DNA of 64,000 nt. It comes from Triops longicaudatus (taxonomy: Eukaryota > Arthropoda > Branchiopoda > Notostraca > Triopsidae). The DNA is taken from NCBI GenBank assembly GCA_022885665.1, contig JAGQDJ010000260.1, forward strand, positions 1,240,001 through 1,304,000, written 5' to 3'. A program made the position numbers and the translations under genes. Under the pieces are notes generated by a model, which saw only the letters and a program-made list of their open reading frames with translations, had not been told where the DNA came from and did no database searches. Shown piece by piece: positions 1 to 14,012 of this stretch. Position 1 is the first letter of the stretch. Each line of letters starts with the position of its first letter.

Positions 1-2508
1 AAAGAGCTTTCGCCTGAGTAATAACGTAGTTGGAATGGTTCCTATAATGTAATTTACCATTTCCGAATGCTTAGTGGACAACGTAGCAGGATCACCCAGA
101 GCGTTCAATTTGCAAAGGGAAATGAAGGCAAAGTGGAGCTCATCCACAAAGCTCAGCCATGACTGCGTGGTTGACGATAACCTCAAGCCGTCTTCGGGTT
201 GGGCGCTAAGGAAATTTCATTTTGCAAGATATTAGCGCAGCCAGCAAGATAAAAACAGAGCGATACGGAAATGGTGAGGACTATGATGCAGCATTTAGGG
301 CGGAGCTTTTCCGTTTGTGGAATACGGAGACGGTGTATACGGAGCAAATGTACTGAACTGTGAATCGAATGTTTTGTGCAGATTGCGGGAGTAGGCAAGA
401 ACCATCTAAATGCCGTGCACGAGGTTTGGGATTAAACATTCCACATGAGAAGCCCCTTTCATTGTTCTAGCTTCAAGTTCGGGATTATGCTCAAGTTAGT
501 GTGAAGTGGTGGGGAATTGCCATAGTCCTTTCTTCACGTTGTTCGGCGTACAGCTCAATCTCAGTTGAACTCAAGTTGAACTTTAATGGACCGTTTTAAA
601 AAGGATCTGAAAAGCTATGATGAAGGGAAAAGTTCCGTTTAAAGAATTAATGAAGAAATAGTTAAGATTAGTGCGTTTAATCATACCTTTAAAACGTACT
701 TACCTTTAGTAGGCCTTTACTGTGTCTAAAGTTGACACTTTCCTTCTTAGCCCAAGTTTCTTAATTTATCTTGCAGTTGCCTGTGACAGATGGCAACCTT
801 GTGACATCGTTTAAGCATTATGCGACACCTAGTGTCGCTGGAGTGAACAACTCCATTTGTACAAGTCACACACGCAAGTTTCAATTAAAGTGTCTCGTGC
901 AAACAGCTTTTTTCCTGCGTGGTTTTTTATCGACATAATATGAGCTCATATAGTGGATATTTTGTTTATATCGCCAAACAAGTAAGTAAATCCTTAGGTA
1001 GAGAAAGTAGAGCTTGTGCGTGGTACCTCCGTTTTTCTTGGCACAGTGATACTGTAAGTCTTTTACCGGAAAATACCTTTATGCTCTGTTTACAGTGAAA
1101 ATCGAATAAAAACACCTATCTTTAAAGGAGCCGCGTGCGTTGACTGCCGTAGTGTAGCACATTCAATCACTCTTGCTTAAGAATGTTAACGAGACAGCCA
1201 TTTTTCTTTTTCAGTTACAATCCAGCTATGAAAGTTCTGTCAGCTGCCGTCATAAATATCAAACTTTTCACTTTCAGCTTCGGGTGGGCTGTAAACGAGT
1301 CCACAGAACTCTCTTACTACCGTCCTAATCAGTCAATCGAAATAGTCTGTAATTTAATCATTTGTAATAACTGTAAGATAAGTTTTAATTTTAATTAATT
1401 TACAGTTTTGTTTGGACTTCAACTATTTTACTTCTAACACAAAAATAAGTATAAAAAGTACCTACTGTACTGTATTTAAAATATTTCTAGCAATCTATTT
1501 ACTTAGTTTACTTTTTTATGTGGTAAGCCCAGTGTTACATCTAGTGTGTCAATTGTAAGCACGTCATTTAAAGGTATGTGGTGCAATATCGACAAAGGCG
1601 TACGTGTTGGATGAGTTTCTAGCCAATGTCGTGACAGAGCTAGACCAATTCTTTTTCATTACAGCAAAAACAAAAGGAAAAGATTATTGACAAGTGGAGC
1701 TTGTGTGTCAATGATAAGGTGACAGCTTTCACTTCACGCCCGTACAGAAGCCGTAAGACCTTTTTATATGAGTCGTAGAAATCGGCACGTTTTCATCGTA
1801 GCGTTTTTATTTCTATCACTAAATGTAAATTTAAGTATGGGTCTTGGAGAAATTCCAGAAATCATATCTGCAGCTAAGCAGACGTTTGGCCTTTATCCCT
1901 TTCCGCATGACCTGTCAAGTAACTGACGTCATGGAAGCTGTATATCTCTCTCCAAATTACACCGAGATTGTCAGCTCAATTCCGAGCTTGTCAATGCTGC
2001 GAATTATTTAATTCACACTACGTAAAATTATAAGAAAAAAATAAAAAAGAAGCTAGTAAAAAAGGGGATATATACATATTTCATTAAGATTTCCACAAAA
2101 TGTGAAAAAAAACTTTAGAAATATTAACATGTAGAACTACGAAAGTGACTTTCCCTGTTTTGTGCCATATAAATTCTTATGTTAAGAAATTGGTACACAT
2201 GGGTTTGCGTAACGGATTCCTTCTGCTCTTTTTCCGTTCGTTGTGTTAAAGAGCTTAAGTTACGACCCACGACAATACGAAGATCACAGGGTGGAGGGTG
2301 ACCAGAAGTAACTTGATAAGGTGTTTCATTAGACCCCGGGGTCCTTTGGAGTTCCAAAGAAAGAAGTTGGTGGAGAAAGTTATTCTCGGTTGTTTAGCCG
2401 TCCAAGCTGTAAAAAAATGTCTGCGGTCGCCTGTTTCTCGGCCTTAAAACGTGAGAAGAAATTGTGTGTTTTGTCCCTAACGTACCCTTTCGTATTTTTC
2501 TGTTGCAG
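1..2508. other. Non-coding left edge, probably a tomosyn intron
   Basis: No exon could be supported here. The first tomosyn exon in the window starts at 2509 with one base completing a codon, so at least one more exon lies upstream. The conserved preceding tomosyn block (the WD40 strand ending in a W-N-K-A-I-E-L-like motif) was looked for in this stretch and not found convincingly. The region is AT-rich with only short open frames. It is best read as part of a long 5' intron. Confidence 0.5.
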
Positions 2509-5500
2509 GTCGCGCAAAACTCATCCCGGTCCTGTGGTTCATTTGAGCGATTGTCCAGTAGATTCCAACAAGGTAATAAGCCCTTATACAATGCTCTACT
2601 TTAAATGACAATATGACTGCAACAGGCGCAAGCCTCCGTGGGTAATATGTGTAGTAAAATGTCTATATATTTCAATAATTGTTATTTGTTGGTTTATTTT
2701 TCACGGCCGTTGTCATGCACTCCAATGCGCATTTCCATAGCAGTAATTCCTTTTCGACTTTTTCCAATGAGAGAACGGTGTAAACGAAGATCGTTAATTA
2801 CAAATAAGTGTTCAGAAGTAACCGTTAAAAATTAAATACACAAGCTTTTCAGAGCGATTTTTACAAGAGGAAATGTCAGGATTTTCTTAGGCCATTCTGA
2901 TTGAGCTTGGAAGAAAATGGAAAATATGAACATGCTAGGGTACGCGTAAGCTCTTTCTGTGAGAAATGGCAAAGTAGCTATTGTTGAACGCTATTCTCTA
3001 ATTGGCTCTCATCGTAAGCTTCTATGCTGTTGTGTTGCATTCCATTGTTTGTACGAATTGTAAAGCCATGATACTCTTCTGGATTCATGGTAATTTTAAC
3101 TCGGTACAAGACTGCAAGTCCGGAACCGAGAAACAGATGCGTCTTGATGCTTTGGCTGCGCTTGGAAGTCTTGGAAGCTCTCTGGGAAGTCCTTAGGTAG
3201 TATGGTAGAGCAATAAGTTGAAAGTTAAGCATCTTCCCGGAATAAAGTTAAGACAAAGGAAGTCACAAAAGCGCAAGAAGATTCCAATGGCTTTTGACTA
3301 CTCAGCGCATCTGTGTCGTTAAGGCTTTAATGGATGTTTGCCAGTTAGGAGTGCAACCATACCTTACTCTGCTGAATTCTGTACAGCGTCAATGAGAGGA
3401 AGGGAACCGTAACCAAACGTGGCTGTCAATTCCAGTACTTACGCTAAAAAGTTGTCAAAACTAACAACGCTCTTTTTAAGTGCAAGCAAGGTGCTCTTTT
3501 GCGCTCAGTTTAGTGAAGAGTTTTAGTCGTAATTATGTACATAGCCTACCAGAACGTGTTAGAGTTGACTAGTGAGCAATCTAGGAGATAATGCATAAAG
3601 TATAGGGAATTTAAGAAATACTGTTTTCTAAGCGTTGCCGTCATTTAATCAATTCCTGTGCCATTCTAATTGATCTTTGGAGTCAGTAATAGGATCGCAG
3701 TGAATTTGCAATAGACATTCCAAAGAGACAAATAGAACGAATACTCAAACTTGTGCATTTGCGAAGTTCTGTGATTCACTGTACTTCTCAAACAAGTCAC
3801 GCCAACGCTTGTCTCAAATGCTTGTGTAATTCTGCCCAATTTTCGTATGTTAAGAAGAGAGAAAAACAAAGCCTTCAATTAAAGCAAAGTATCGATAATC
3901 GACTCTGTTTTAGAAACGAGAACTAAAGATAACTGTGTAAGGTTCGTCTCCGACCTTCTTAGTGTACGAAGTTTTCACTTGTAATGCGCTACTCCTGTAC
4001 GTTTCTTAGTAGTGTGGAACGGAGAATCTGTACTGCAGAAATTCAAATGCGTTTATGCAAGCTCTTGTGTGGCTTTAGAGCAAGGACGTTTAGAAGTTGG
4101 TAAATTAATTGTACCACTCGAAGTATAACACAATTTACCCCTTTCGAAAGTCTGACCCCTCACGTACCCAATACACTTGCCACATTATGGAGAAAAAAAG
4201 CAAGTGTGCCTACAGATAGGCTACATCGATTTGCCTGGCTGGAACAGAGAAGAGTACAATTGAAAGCACAACACGAAGCACAGCCGCACGACAGTAGCCT
4301 AACAGCGATGGCAGACAGGCTTTTGGGAAAGATTCGGAAGTTTTAAGTTGGCATTCACTAAATTTACTTTGCATTTTGGCCTTTTTCTCCAGCCTGGCTG
4401 ATAAGATTGAATATCCGTTACTCATTTTCTCTCTATTCTGCAGCAAAAGAAAACTGAGAGTGGTTTGAGGGTTGAGGAAAGTTGTCAATACAAAACAACA
4501 GCTTTTCTGAGAGGTAACTGAGTTTAGACTACCCTGAGAGGTTGAACAGAGAAGGGAACGCGAAGTCCCAAGCTTCTGCAGAAGATTCTTGCCTCAAGCG
4601 TTTTTGGTCGATTGCAGCAAGACAAGAGCGTGGTTGGGGAAGGGGGATTGAAGCCGTAAACAAAATCAGCAACAAAAGCACGGCAGAAATAAGCCAGTGA
4701 ATTTTCGAACTTTCGCGGATCGATGCAACGTGGATAATGATACTACAGTTGACACTTCCGGCCTAGAGGAGCATTATCATTTAAAGATCGGAAAACTCTT
4801 GTATAAGTTCCGACAACCTATCCCAAAGGCTGTAATAAACGGCTCGGAGTCGCAGACCATTTTTTTTATTTAGCATTTCATTTCATTGTGGGTTTCATTT
4901 TTGTTGTATTTTTTGTAAACTATAGATTTTTTTTTACATTCGATGGAGATAGAAAGATATAGCATAAGCACAAAGTAAATTCACATGACGAAGCTCCCAT
5001 TAATGAGTGGGACTTCTGTTGAAAAGTAATAAATCAACTAGATAAACACAATTTGTCTTCACAATAGAAATTAAGCTTATAACATAAACGGTTAATTTCT
5101 GTTGAGTTTTTAGAAAAGGAATGAGCTGGTAGTTAACTGAAGATAATATTTTGAAACTCAAAAACACCCGCAAGAGTTCCTTTACGTTTTTAAATAAAAG
5201 GAGAATTGTGTGACCTTTACCTTCAGAATTTGATTTCCCCCCCAAAAAAGCTAGACTTTTGCTGATTAAATTGTTCAGTTTCGTGAAAAAAATATTCGCT
5301 TTATTTTTTTTCTTCTTTATATTAACCTGGCGGCATTACGCTAGTTTCAAGAAGATAGCCGACACTCGTGCGGTTCCGTACATCTTTTAAACCCTATCTA
5401 ACTGCAAGTTTAAGCGTGGAAGCAGGTCTAATACATTATGTCATTTTTACACGGCCTAGAAAGTGTATTTCAGTGTTCTTCTTACTTTTTGTTCTATTTT

Positions 5501-8500
5501 CTTGTCTAATATTGTTGAAGCACCCAGCGCCTACAACATTCATTCATTTCTTTTCGTGCAGATGTTGATTGCCTACGAGAGCGGTCTTTGCGTGCTGTGG
5601 GATTTGAGAAACCGCAGTGCAGATTGTCGATACCAAGGTTTCGAACCCTTACGTTCCGCATCTTGGATATCTGACGGGAAGCAGTTTATGACTTCTCATG
5701 GAGACGGTTCCCTTATCACATGGAGTGCACGGAGTACAGGGAAAGGACAACCAGTATCCGTATCTTACCCACATGGTTAGTTGCTGCTGTCTGTCACCTT
5801 AGCTGCCTACATGACATGTCTCCAAGTCCTTTGTAGCCGCAGAAAGGAAAATTTAGCAAAGATCAACTTCGCAATTTTTTAAATTTTAACTCAGCATATT
5901 TTAATCCAACAGTTACCATATTTGCGTGGAGCTAATTACGATTTTTTTTTTCCTATAGCCAAAGCGAATCGGGATGGACGGCAAGAAACATGCAAACCTA
6001 TCTGGAAAGTTGAATGGAAGTCATCACAAGATGGGTAAGTCACCGTGTGTAACTTGTTCTTAAGGCCTTCCGCTTTTGTCCGTATTGAGAATTGATACGA
6101 AAGCGAATTTGCTATTCATGGCAAAGCTGAACAAGTTTTTCGTGTGAAAGAGAGCGTTGACGATATCAAATCAAAGCCTGCCTTATACATCGTTTGCGCA
6201 AGACCACCTTCTTCCACTTTTTTTTCTATTGCTTGAAAAGGAAGAAAAAGACGCATTTGTTCCAGATCTCTTGATCGAGCCTTTTCTTGTTCGCATTTCT
6301 TTTTTTTTTTTCTTTTTTTTGTGGGAAGTAAGTGTGTCGAGAATTCTCATTTTTGTCAGGTTTAGCATTATGAACTCGTTGTTCGTGTTTTGTTCAATCA
6401 GTGTATGCTTTCTTTCCCATCACTTTTCCCGTTTTTCCTATTTGAAAATCCTTTTCTATACATTTTCTTCAGGGATCCTTTTGTCGTCTTCTCGGGTGGG
6501 CTTTCTCAGGATCGCCCCGGGCGTTCTTCCAGCATAACTGTGAGCCATGGTCGAAATACAACGGTTTTAGAAATGGAGCACAATGTAGTCGATTTTGTCA
6601 CGTTGTGTGAAACTTCTTGGGCCTCTGGTAATCAAATTGGAGAATGCAGCTGCCTTTAAACGAAATCACTAACTTACATTCCGTTCTTCTGTTTTTTCTT
6701 GGGGGCAAACATTAAAACCGTGCTACGTAATGTGAAGAAATCCAAGAACCGTATGCAGTATTGGTTCTTTTACAAAACGACCTGGTAGTCGTAGATTTGC
6801 TAACGCCTGGTTTTCCGTGTTTTGAAAATCCGTATCCCATGGACCTCCACGAGTCGCCTGTAACTTCTTGTTATTATTTGGCCGATTGCCCCGTTGATCT
6901 CATTCCTGCTTTGTATTCGGTGGGAGTGGGAGGACAAGCTAGTCGTCGAGCTGGTTTTAGTGAAAGGGAATGGCCCGTTAGTGGAGGCGAATGGGGAGCC
7001 TTAGCTCCCTCCTATGCAGAAATTGTCGTTACGGGGTAAGAAAAGTGTATTATATGCTTAACTAACGCTAAGTCGAGCGATAACAGAACCGACTGCGTCT
7101 ACATGACCCGTTGTAATTCTCAGGCACGCCGATGGGAGTATGAAGTTTTGGGATACTTCGTCTTTATCTTTGCAAGTTTTGTACAAGTTGAAAACCAGCA
7201 AAGTTTTCGAAAAGCCCAGAAACAAGTCTGGCACAGGAGCAAACAAAGAAGGCGGGATTGGAGGGATTTTGGATGGCAGTACTTCCCCCGAAGAAGATTT
7301 GTTTGCTATAAACCACATTAGTTTTTGTCCCGAGAGTAGACAGTTGGTCATCGCGGGAGCTTCCAGTCATGTCATTTTCTTCCGCTTTCGACGCCAAGAA
7401 GCCATCGTCGAAGCAACAGTAAGGAAAACGGGCTTGTACAAACTCTCTGTTTTTTTTTTTTTTACTTAATGCCCCACTAGGCAGTTTCTTACTTAGTGCC
7501 CCACTAGGTGCTATGCTGAATGAGTTCTTTTTTTGCTCTTTTCTACTATATTCCAGGCGCTTGATGTCCCTCTCTACTTTGAGCCTTCCGAGGAATCAAA
7601 TCCGTCTCCGGATAGCGAAGCAAATCGGAGAGCACAAGCTGCTGCCTTGTTAGCAGAATTGGAACATCCCATGCGAAAAGTAAATTGCTTTCCATGCGAT
7701 AGAAACTGGATTAACGCTCTAATATCTTCTACCATTTGGGAAGGAACACCCAGGTCCTTTACGCGTGAAAAATGGACCACAACGCCGAATGCCTGGTTTT
7801 CAGCCCGAGTTGGTTTGCCTTAGTCCCTGGTTGGACGGAGAAGCGCCTGGGTCCATTACGGCACTATGCCTTAATTCTGCTTATGGCTTGTAATTACTTC
7901 CTTTACTTGTCAGTAGTTTAGTATTCCTGATTTGTACACTAAAAGAAGGCCAAAACGTGCGGCCCTTCTCTCTTTTATGGGCAGACATGCTGGAAAATTA
8001 ATGTGAAACAGCAACAGTTGTAATTACTATTGTTTTCTTCCAAACTTACGTACAGAAGTGTTCTTGTAAATGCTACATCGAAACTTGCCTTTTTACGAAG
8101 GCAAGTTTCGGTGTGGTAAATTTTATATACTGTCTTTCCTTACGAAAGTAAAGAGGCGTGCTTTGTAACGTACAGTACACGATAGCTGTACTGGATTGAT
8201 TAGTGTTCTCTACATTTGTCTACGTGTGCACATTCAGGGAATTTAATATCATGGTCAAAGGATGTCTCAGAGAACGTCAATTGATCATCGTGTTTCATTA
8301 AGATTGTTGACATTCTGTTTTAATTGCGCATACCTACAACAACCCGTGCACTTTAAATTCTTTGCTTTGTGTATTGTGTTTGCTCGTTTAGGATTTATTC
8401 TGTGTGAGAGATATTTAATTCTGTTTTTCTTTCCATAGGCTTGCTTACGGAAACGAAGCAGGATTAGTGGTTATCGATGTGATGCAAAAGACAGTCTTAC

Positions 8501-11500
8501 TCAGTATGGCCACGATGGATTTGTATAGTAGCGCAGACCCTTATCAAAGATTACCTCGTTCCCCCAAACGTCCCATGGAAAGCTCCACGAGTGGTAGACT
8601 TGATGGCGATGAGCGTAGTAAATCCCCTACAAGCACAGGAGTAGATCAGGTAAGCTTTTGTCTGCGGTTTTTACTTATTGTCGGCGATAGCTTTTATTCC
8701 GTTCCATATAAGAAAAGACTCGAGAGGGTAGAGAAAAGCAGACATAACCAGACTAGGGGGGAAAAAAAGCAGAAGGGACGCGTATTGGCAAAATGTGTCA
8801 GTAACCATCAAGTCTCCGTCGCGTAATGCGATTCGTAGGGCGATGCTAATCAAGTGGAAGACGCTGAAGAAGCTACAGAGTCGGAAGACTCAGCAAATGC
8901 CGCCTTAGCAGATCACAAAGAGAACGGAGAACAACAGGAACAGTGTGGGACTGAATCTGCGGAAAGTCGAGTGGGAGCGACAACAACGGGCAACAAAAAA
9001 CCGCCAGCTGGTTGGAAAAGCTTCAGTTTAAAGAAAAAGCTGGAAAAGGCCGATTCCCGGCTTCGTGACATGTGGAGTGGACATTCACAAGCACGTAGGG
9101 GCTCCGCTTCCATTCCCCAAACACCGACGTCCACTAGCACTTTTTACGGTACGCAATTAAGCCACCACAGCGATAGCTCTAAGCCGCCTACGCCTTGCGA
9201 CGAGACCATGCCAACAGCTTTTCCGTTTCATGTCAACTACCGCCGTGGCTCTGTCGATGTGCTATCGGATTCGAAACGTTACGATCATCATTACCCGGAG
9301 CGTCGAAGACAGACTTCCGGAAAAGACTCTTTGGGTGCTACACCCTTAATTATGTCAGAAACGGCTTTATTTGACCCCGAAGGGAACCCTTTACGACCAC
9401 CGCGTGGGTTGAAGAAGCTAAAAGACAACAGTAAAACAGCCGGTACAGCGGCAGCCACGGCGGAGGGGAAAAATGTCTCTTTAAAGCGGTGGGCATCGAT
9501 TGATGCAACCCAAGTTTTGGATTTAAGAGCCGATGCGGACGCAGAAGATGGCACTGCGGCCACGCCACCCAGTATTCTGGACTCGTTCGTGAAGAAATTT
9601 AGTAAGTGCGAAGCACGTGGCTTCGTCCCCTCTATTAACCCAACGCTGCCTACGCTGTGCTGCATAGCAACCTATAACACGCAGCAAAAACTCTTTAGTC
9701 ACATTTTATCATAATGATGTCATGGTGATGGGATCAGCGCCAATGAAAGCTTGCGTTAACCGTTGCTTTTTCTATTATACGTTATGTCTTCGTGAACCTT
9801 AGAAAAAGCTCCCGTGTGCTGTCCGTGTCTAAACATTAACCCTTTAGAAACACGTCGCCCAAGGTAAACTGACAAAGCTTCATTCCTGCTGTGAGCATCT
9901 TGCTGAAAGCGACGGAGGGTCAAAATAGCTTTCTAGACACATTCTGTCACTCGAGTGCTTGGTATCAAAATCTCTTTGACAGAAATTTAACGTGAACATA
10001 GTCATTGCAGAGTTATTAGCGAGAGATTTTAGCAGTGCGACCTGGATTGTTTGGCATCCTGTAATAGCATCTGTAGAAACGTCTGGGAAACAATTTTGCC
10101 AAAATCGATGCACAAGGAGCCCGTCTAAATGGGACCTTCGAAGTACGATGCCCTTAAGCAAAGTCTCTTCTGAGCACTAGTGTTTCACACATTGATGGCA
10201 CAATCAACGCATTGCGCAATCCTCCAGCATTAACAGTCTATAAAAAATCACAATAAGGCTCAGTTGTACGGTAAACTGATGTTAACTTTGTATTTTCGAA
10301 TTAGATTTTTTTTAACAAGTTTGGCCTGATGACTTCGCATCACTATTTCCTAGAAGTTCTCCAAAACGTTGTTAATAGCAAAATCAGATCAGGAAAAGTG
10401 GATGCAAAGTTTATCTTACAGACTTATTACACTGCAAGAGGCCAATGTTTTGTTCTTGAAGCTTGGACGGGACACTGAGCTTCCAACAAAGGCTCTAAAA
10501 GACTAAAGGGGATGCTTAATTAGGGATTGTAGCTTTTTGAAATGAAATAGATAATATCCTTCCTTGCAAAAGTGCTTTATTTGGAGACGGGTTGTGAGTG
10601 ACGTGAGCACAGTAAGGAAACTTAATACCCGCTTTCCATCTAGCATTGCGTAGTACTTTAGCAGTACGCCGACATACTGTTATTGTACTGGCCATTAATA
10701 TCGCCCAGAAATGGAGCTGTCTAAGCTAGCTTTCCATCAGCCGTTCCACGGTCATCATTATGACTATGAAAAAATGTTCTATTACTAGTTGTATTCCGCA
10801 CTGATATAAAGGTTCTTGTGGTGCATTGAAGATGGCGTTTAGGGCGCGTATTTATCTAATAATGACACGTACAGCCTACAACGCTCTCAATCGAACGTTG
10901 ATAGTGTCAGTGTGTTTCGCCCATATGCAATGCTCGCGTTGCGTACCATCCAAAGATGGTACACGAAAGGGAAACTATATAAGAAAATATTGCAGCAGCA
11001 CTGCTAACAGTTTGAAAACGACATATAGAGTTTAGGGCATTCTCCAAGTACCTCTCGAATTTCTGTCAGTTTATCTTGTGAAACTTAACTCTTAACATCT
11101 AGCGATCGTTTTGACATGTTTACTAATCGAACTCTCTTTTTGTTCCTTTTTTGTCTACTTTTTATTGGTTACTCTTTTCATCTCGCCGTTCCTTACGTCT
11201 CTGGCCTTTTTACGTCGTGTGTTTTTCATTTTTGTTCGTACTTCTCCTTTCTCCTTCGGGTGATAACTGGTACACATAGCGTAATGGGGCGTGCATATCT
11301 CCTACCGCGGTATTTGGGGCTAGTGGGCGAGGCTCTTTGTCTTGCGCATGCCCCAAGCGATCCGACTTGGCCGCCGTGCGACGTTCCAAATCTCAAGGTA
11401 CCCAACGACATCGGTTGACAAGAGGCCTGACGTTCTGCTCGCAATCCGTTTCTTCCGCCTCCAAAGACGAGGACGGGTTTGAAGGGCCTAATGGCCACGG

Positions 11501-14012
11501 CGGAGACTCAGAGGGCGTGGTTACAACTCTTCACGACCCACGCACGCGGAGTCTCCATTTACTTCGACGCTACCCAAGTTTTGGTAGATAAAAACGTCAT
11601 CGTGTCTCTTCCAAACCTCTTTTTTCCTCCCCACGTACCGTCTCTTCTCTCTTGCTCTTTCATTTACCTTCGCTGTGTCACACATACGTGTGAACCGAAA
11701 TCGCACATTTTCTTGTCGGCTCAAAAGTCGTAAAGACGATTTAACTATGAAACTGTTCCATTTCTACCGAAACCTAAAATCTAAAAAAAAAAATATTGTT
11801 TGACGTCGAACACATCCGATTGTAACTTAGTAGCTTCGTGTACTTGCAGCGTAGTTCGGCGTCCGCTCTATCTCTTCTTTTCTTTCCTGTCCAGATGCTC
11901 CTCATTTCATCTATGAAAAAGTGCCCATAACAAAAAAAGCAAACTAATCCTGTGGAACTGGTGACGTTTTAACTAAAACTTGTGGGCGTGTTTTGGCTTC
12001 GACTTTGGTTTTCACCTCCCTTGTTAGCGGGTTTTGCAAGGTGCATGCTGTGTGTTGTATGCCTACTGCTCGTTTTGCTTGCCTTTACGCATTTTGTCGT
12101 TAGAAAAATCTTTGTCGTTTGTCTCTTTTTTACCGTAAAGCAAGGACATGTTTGTTTGTTATTTCCTTTTGAAGAGCTCTTTTTCTATTTTACAAGTAGT
12201 CGCGCGGGAACGCTAAAATCAGATGCATTTTAGACAAAGTGGATTCGGCGTTTTCGCGGTCACGAAGCTCGAGTACTTCGAGCCTTGAAACCCCAGGGAA
12301 CGAGGCCATTAAGTCGTTAGTCTTCGCAGAAACTATTGCTCGGAAAACAGGTACTCGAATAACTTGCCTTAATGAAGATAGCTGTTTAAAATGTCTTTCT
12401 ATGCTAGATATGTCTGTTTCTCCTTCACTCTGGGTGGGCACGAGTATGGGGTCTGTTTTGGTTATTGTCATTAACTTCCCTGCCCCAGGAGAACCTAGGT
12501 TAACGCAGCCGCTCATGGTGTCTCCCAGTGGTAAATATGTCTAATTTGTATTTTTTAAATGTTAATCGCTTAACATGCAATAGATCGCAAGATTAATCCA
12601 TGAATTTATAATTGTAATCTGTGAAGGAACAAAACTCAAAAACATTTCTTCATCAGGGAGTTTAAATGACATTTGGTATTGTTCCACAGGAACTATTTTC
12701 CGATTAAAAGGGTCGATCCTCGCCTTAGCCTTCTTAGATGCCTCGAGTGGCACTTTGTTCCCGAGTCCGAGTGAGCCTTGGAGAGACGAATCTAAAGACC
12801 TCCGGGAACGATCGCGTAATAAAAGATAACTTTATAGCAAAGAGTTTATGCTTCTAAGGAACACGTTATGCAATATAGGAACTCCAACCCGGACGCCTGT
12901 GGGAGCTCAGACTCCAAATGCTGGTGGGTCTGATAGTTTGCATGCAGATGCCCAAATAGCTGTTTTAGTTTCCGAAAAGCAAGCGCGGGTTTTGTCGTTA
13001 CCTTCGCAAACCTGTTTGTATCGTACTTCGCTAGTGACTGCAGAAAATGCGTTCGTTGTACGGGCTGATGTGATTATTCTTAAAGGTAATTCACGACGAA
13101 CTTTCAGTTGCTCTTCCATTTCTGACATTACTGATTTACTGTACGTCTTTTTCTAGACGGTGTCTGTATCGCCAGCTACGTTTCTACTGGTCATCTGCAA
13201 GTACACAGTCTACCTGGTCTGCGGCCTTTGCTCAGCGTGGAATTTTTGCCCTTAATTGATTTAAGTTTTCAAACCAGTCGACAAAATATTGTTGACCCTA
13301 TGCTCTCTATTTGGGCCCAGCAAATGTTTGTAAACGAAGACACGGATCAGTAATACTGGGGTATCCTAAGGAGATTCGTAAAACTGACTCATTTCTTGTA
13401 GGATTAGCCGAACATTTTGCTTCAGCAATTACGGGCATGGGTTATATCTCTGTTCGCCTTCCGAAATCGAAAAATTTACCATTTCTTCTGACTTCGTGGC
13501 CAATTTACCAGATATGTTGGGAGAACTGTTCCTAGCCTGCGACATGCCAGAACCTCCCAAACCAAGTTTCTTCACGGGGTTATTTGGTGGAGGATTGCGG
13601 TCGTTAGATCGTGAAGAGCTTTGTAAGTTCCTATACCATTTTTTAGATATTGTCCATAAGACTTATTCACATTCGTACGTTAAATTCTTAGGTAAGAACT
13701 TATTTTGAAACTTTAACTTAAAATTCATCTGTTATAGTTGGCGAGAGTGCGAGCGGAAAAGGTAGTAGGGGAATTGCCAAAGTCATTTTGGGATCAGCAC
13801 CTCCACCCAATAGCACCGAAGGGTTAAATACTCGCGCTACTGGAATTGCAGCTGAGGTTCAACGCACCCGGCAACAACTGGTTGAACGTGGCGAGCGTTT
13901 GGGTTTATTGGAAGAACGCACACAGCGCATGACTAACGAAGCTGAAAGCTTTTCGCAAGCTGCGCATGCCTTGATGATTAAATATCGGGATAAGAAATGG
14001 TATCAGTTGTGA
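2509..14012 (+). CDS. STXBP5: Tomosyn (syntaxin-binding protein 5), 5'-partial
   Basis: Tomosyn binds syntaxin/SNAP-25 through a C-terminal R-SNARE and restrains vesicle fusion at the plasma membrane. Seventeen exons: 2509-2572, 5562-5775, 5959-6034, 6473-6627, 6738-7035, 7124-7418, 7557-7679, 7744-7889, 8439-8649, 8839-9601, 12234-12350, 12408-12530, 12690-12815, 12879-13085, 13157-13349, 13402-13622, 13738-14012, giving 1201 residues plus stop. Family landmarks: THPGPVVHLSDCPVD, ENPYPMDLHESPVT, GHADGSMKFWD, KTSKVFEK, SEKQARVLSLPSQTCLY, FTGLFGGG. The R-SNARE coil fills the last 60 residues with a zero-layer-type arginine in VERGERLG and ends KKWYQL. Exon 8839-9601 is a long low-complexity variable loop. 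Weak spots: the acceptor at 6737, and the 3' end of exon 13157-13349, which adds about 26 residues absent from vertebrate tomosyns. A possible ATTAAA poly(A) signal is at 14125. The N-terminal ~230 residues lie outside the window. Confidence 0.93.
7464..7508. repeat. 27-bp tandem duplication in a tomosyn intron
   Basis: Two near-identical 18-nt copies, 7464-7481 and 7491-7508 (core TGCCCCACTAGG), repeat with 27-nt spacing just upstream of the exon at 7557. No function is suggested. Confidence 0.75.
9602..12233 (+). other. Tomosyn intron with an exon-like GC-rich segment
   Basis: This is a 2.6-kb intron between the variable-loop exon and the exon containing SRSRSSSTSSLE. Most of it is AT-rich without signal. 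At about 11337-11590 lies a GC-richer stretch, open in two frames. One frame reads SVSSASKDEDG followed by GVVTTLH, which resembles the conserved SRSRSSS...EAI..L block of the downstream exon. The other contains DATQVL, also found in the upstream exon near 9505. I could not assign splice sites with matching phase, so it is left out of the gene model. Confidence 0.4.

Noticed and set aside
1183..1398. Open frame with a good acceptor (CTTTTTCAG at 1215) and a faint match to the tomosyn strand before 2509
   Set aside because: The key WD40 residues do not align, and no donor gives the phase needed to join the exon at 2509.
13311..13535. Open frame in the tomosyn 3' region reading GYPKEIRKTDSF
   Set aside because: It spans an intron (13350-13401) and is out of frame with the real FCFSNYGHGLYLCSPSEIEKF exon.
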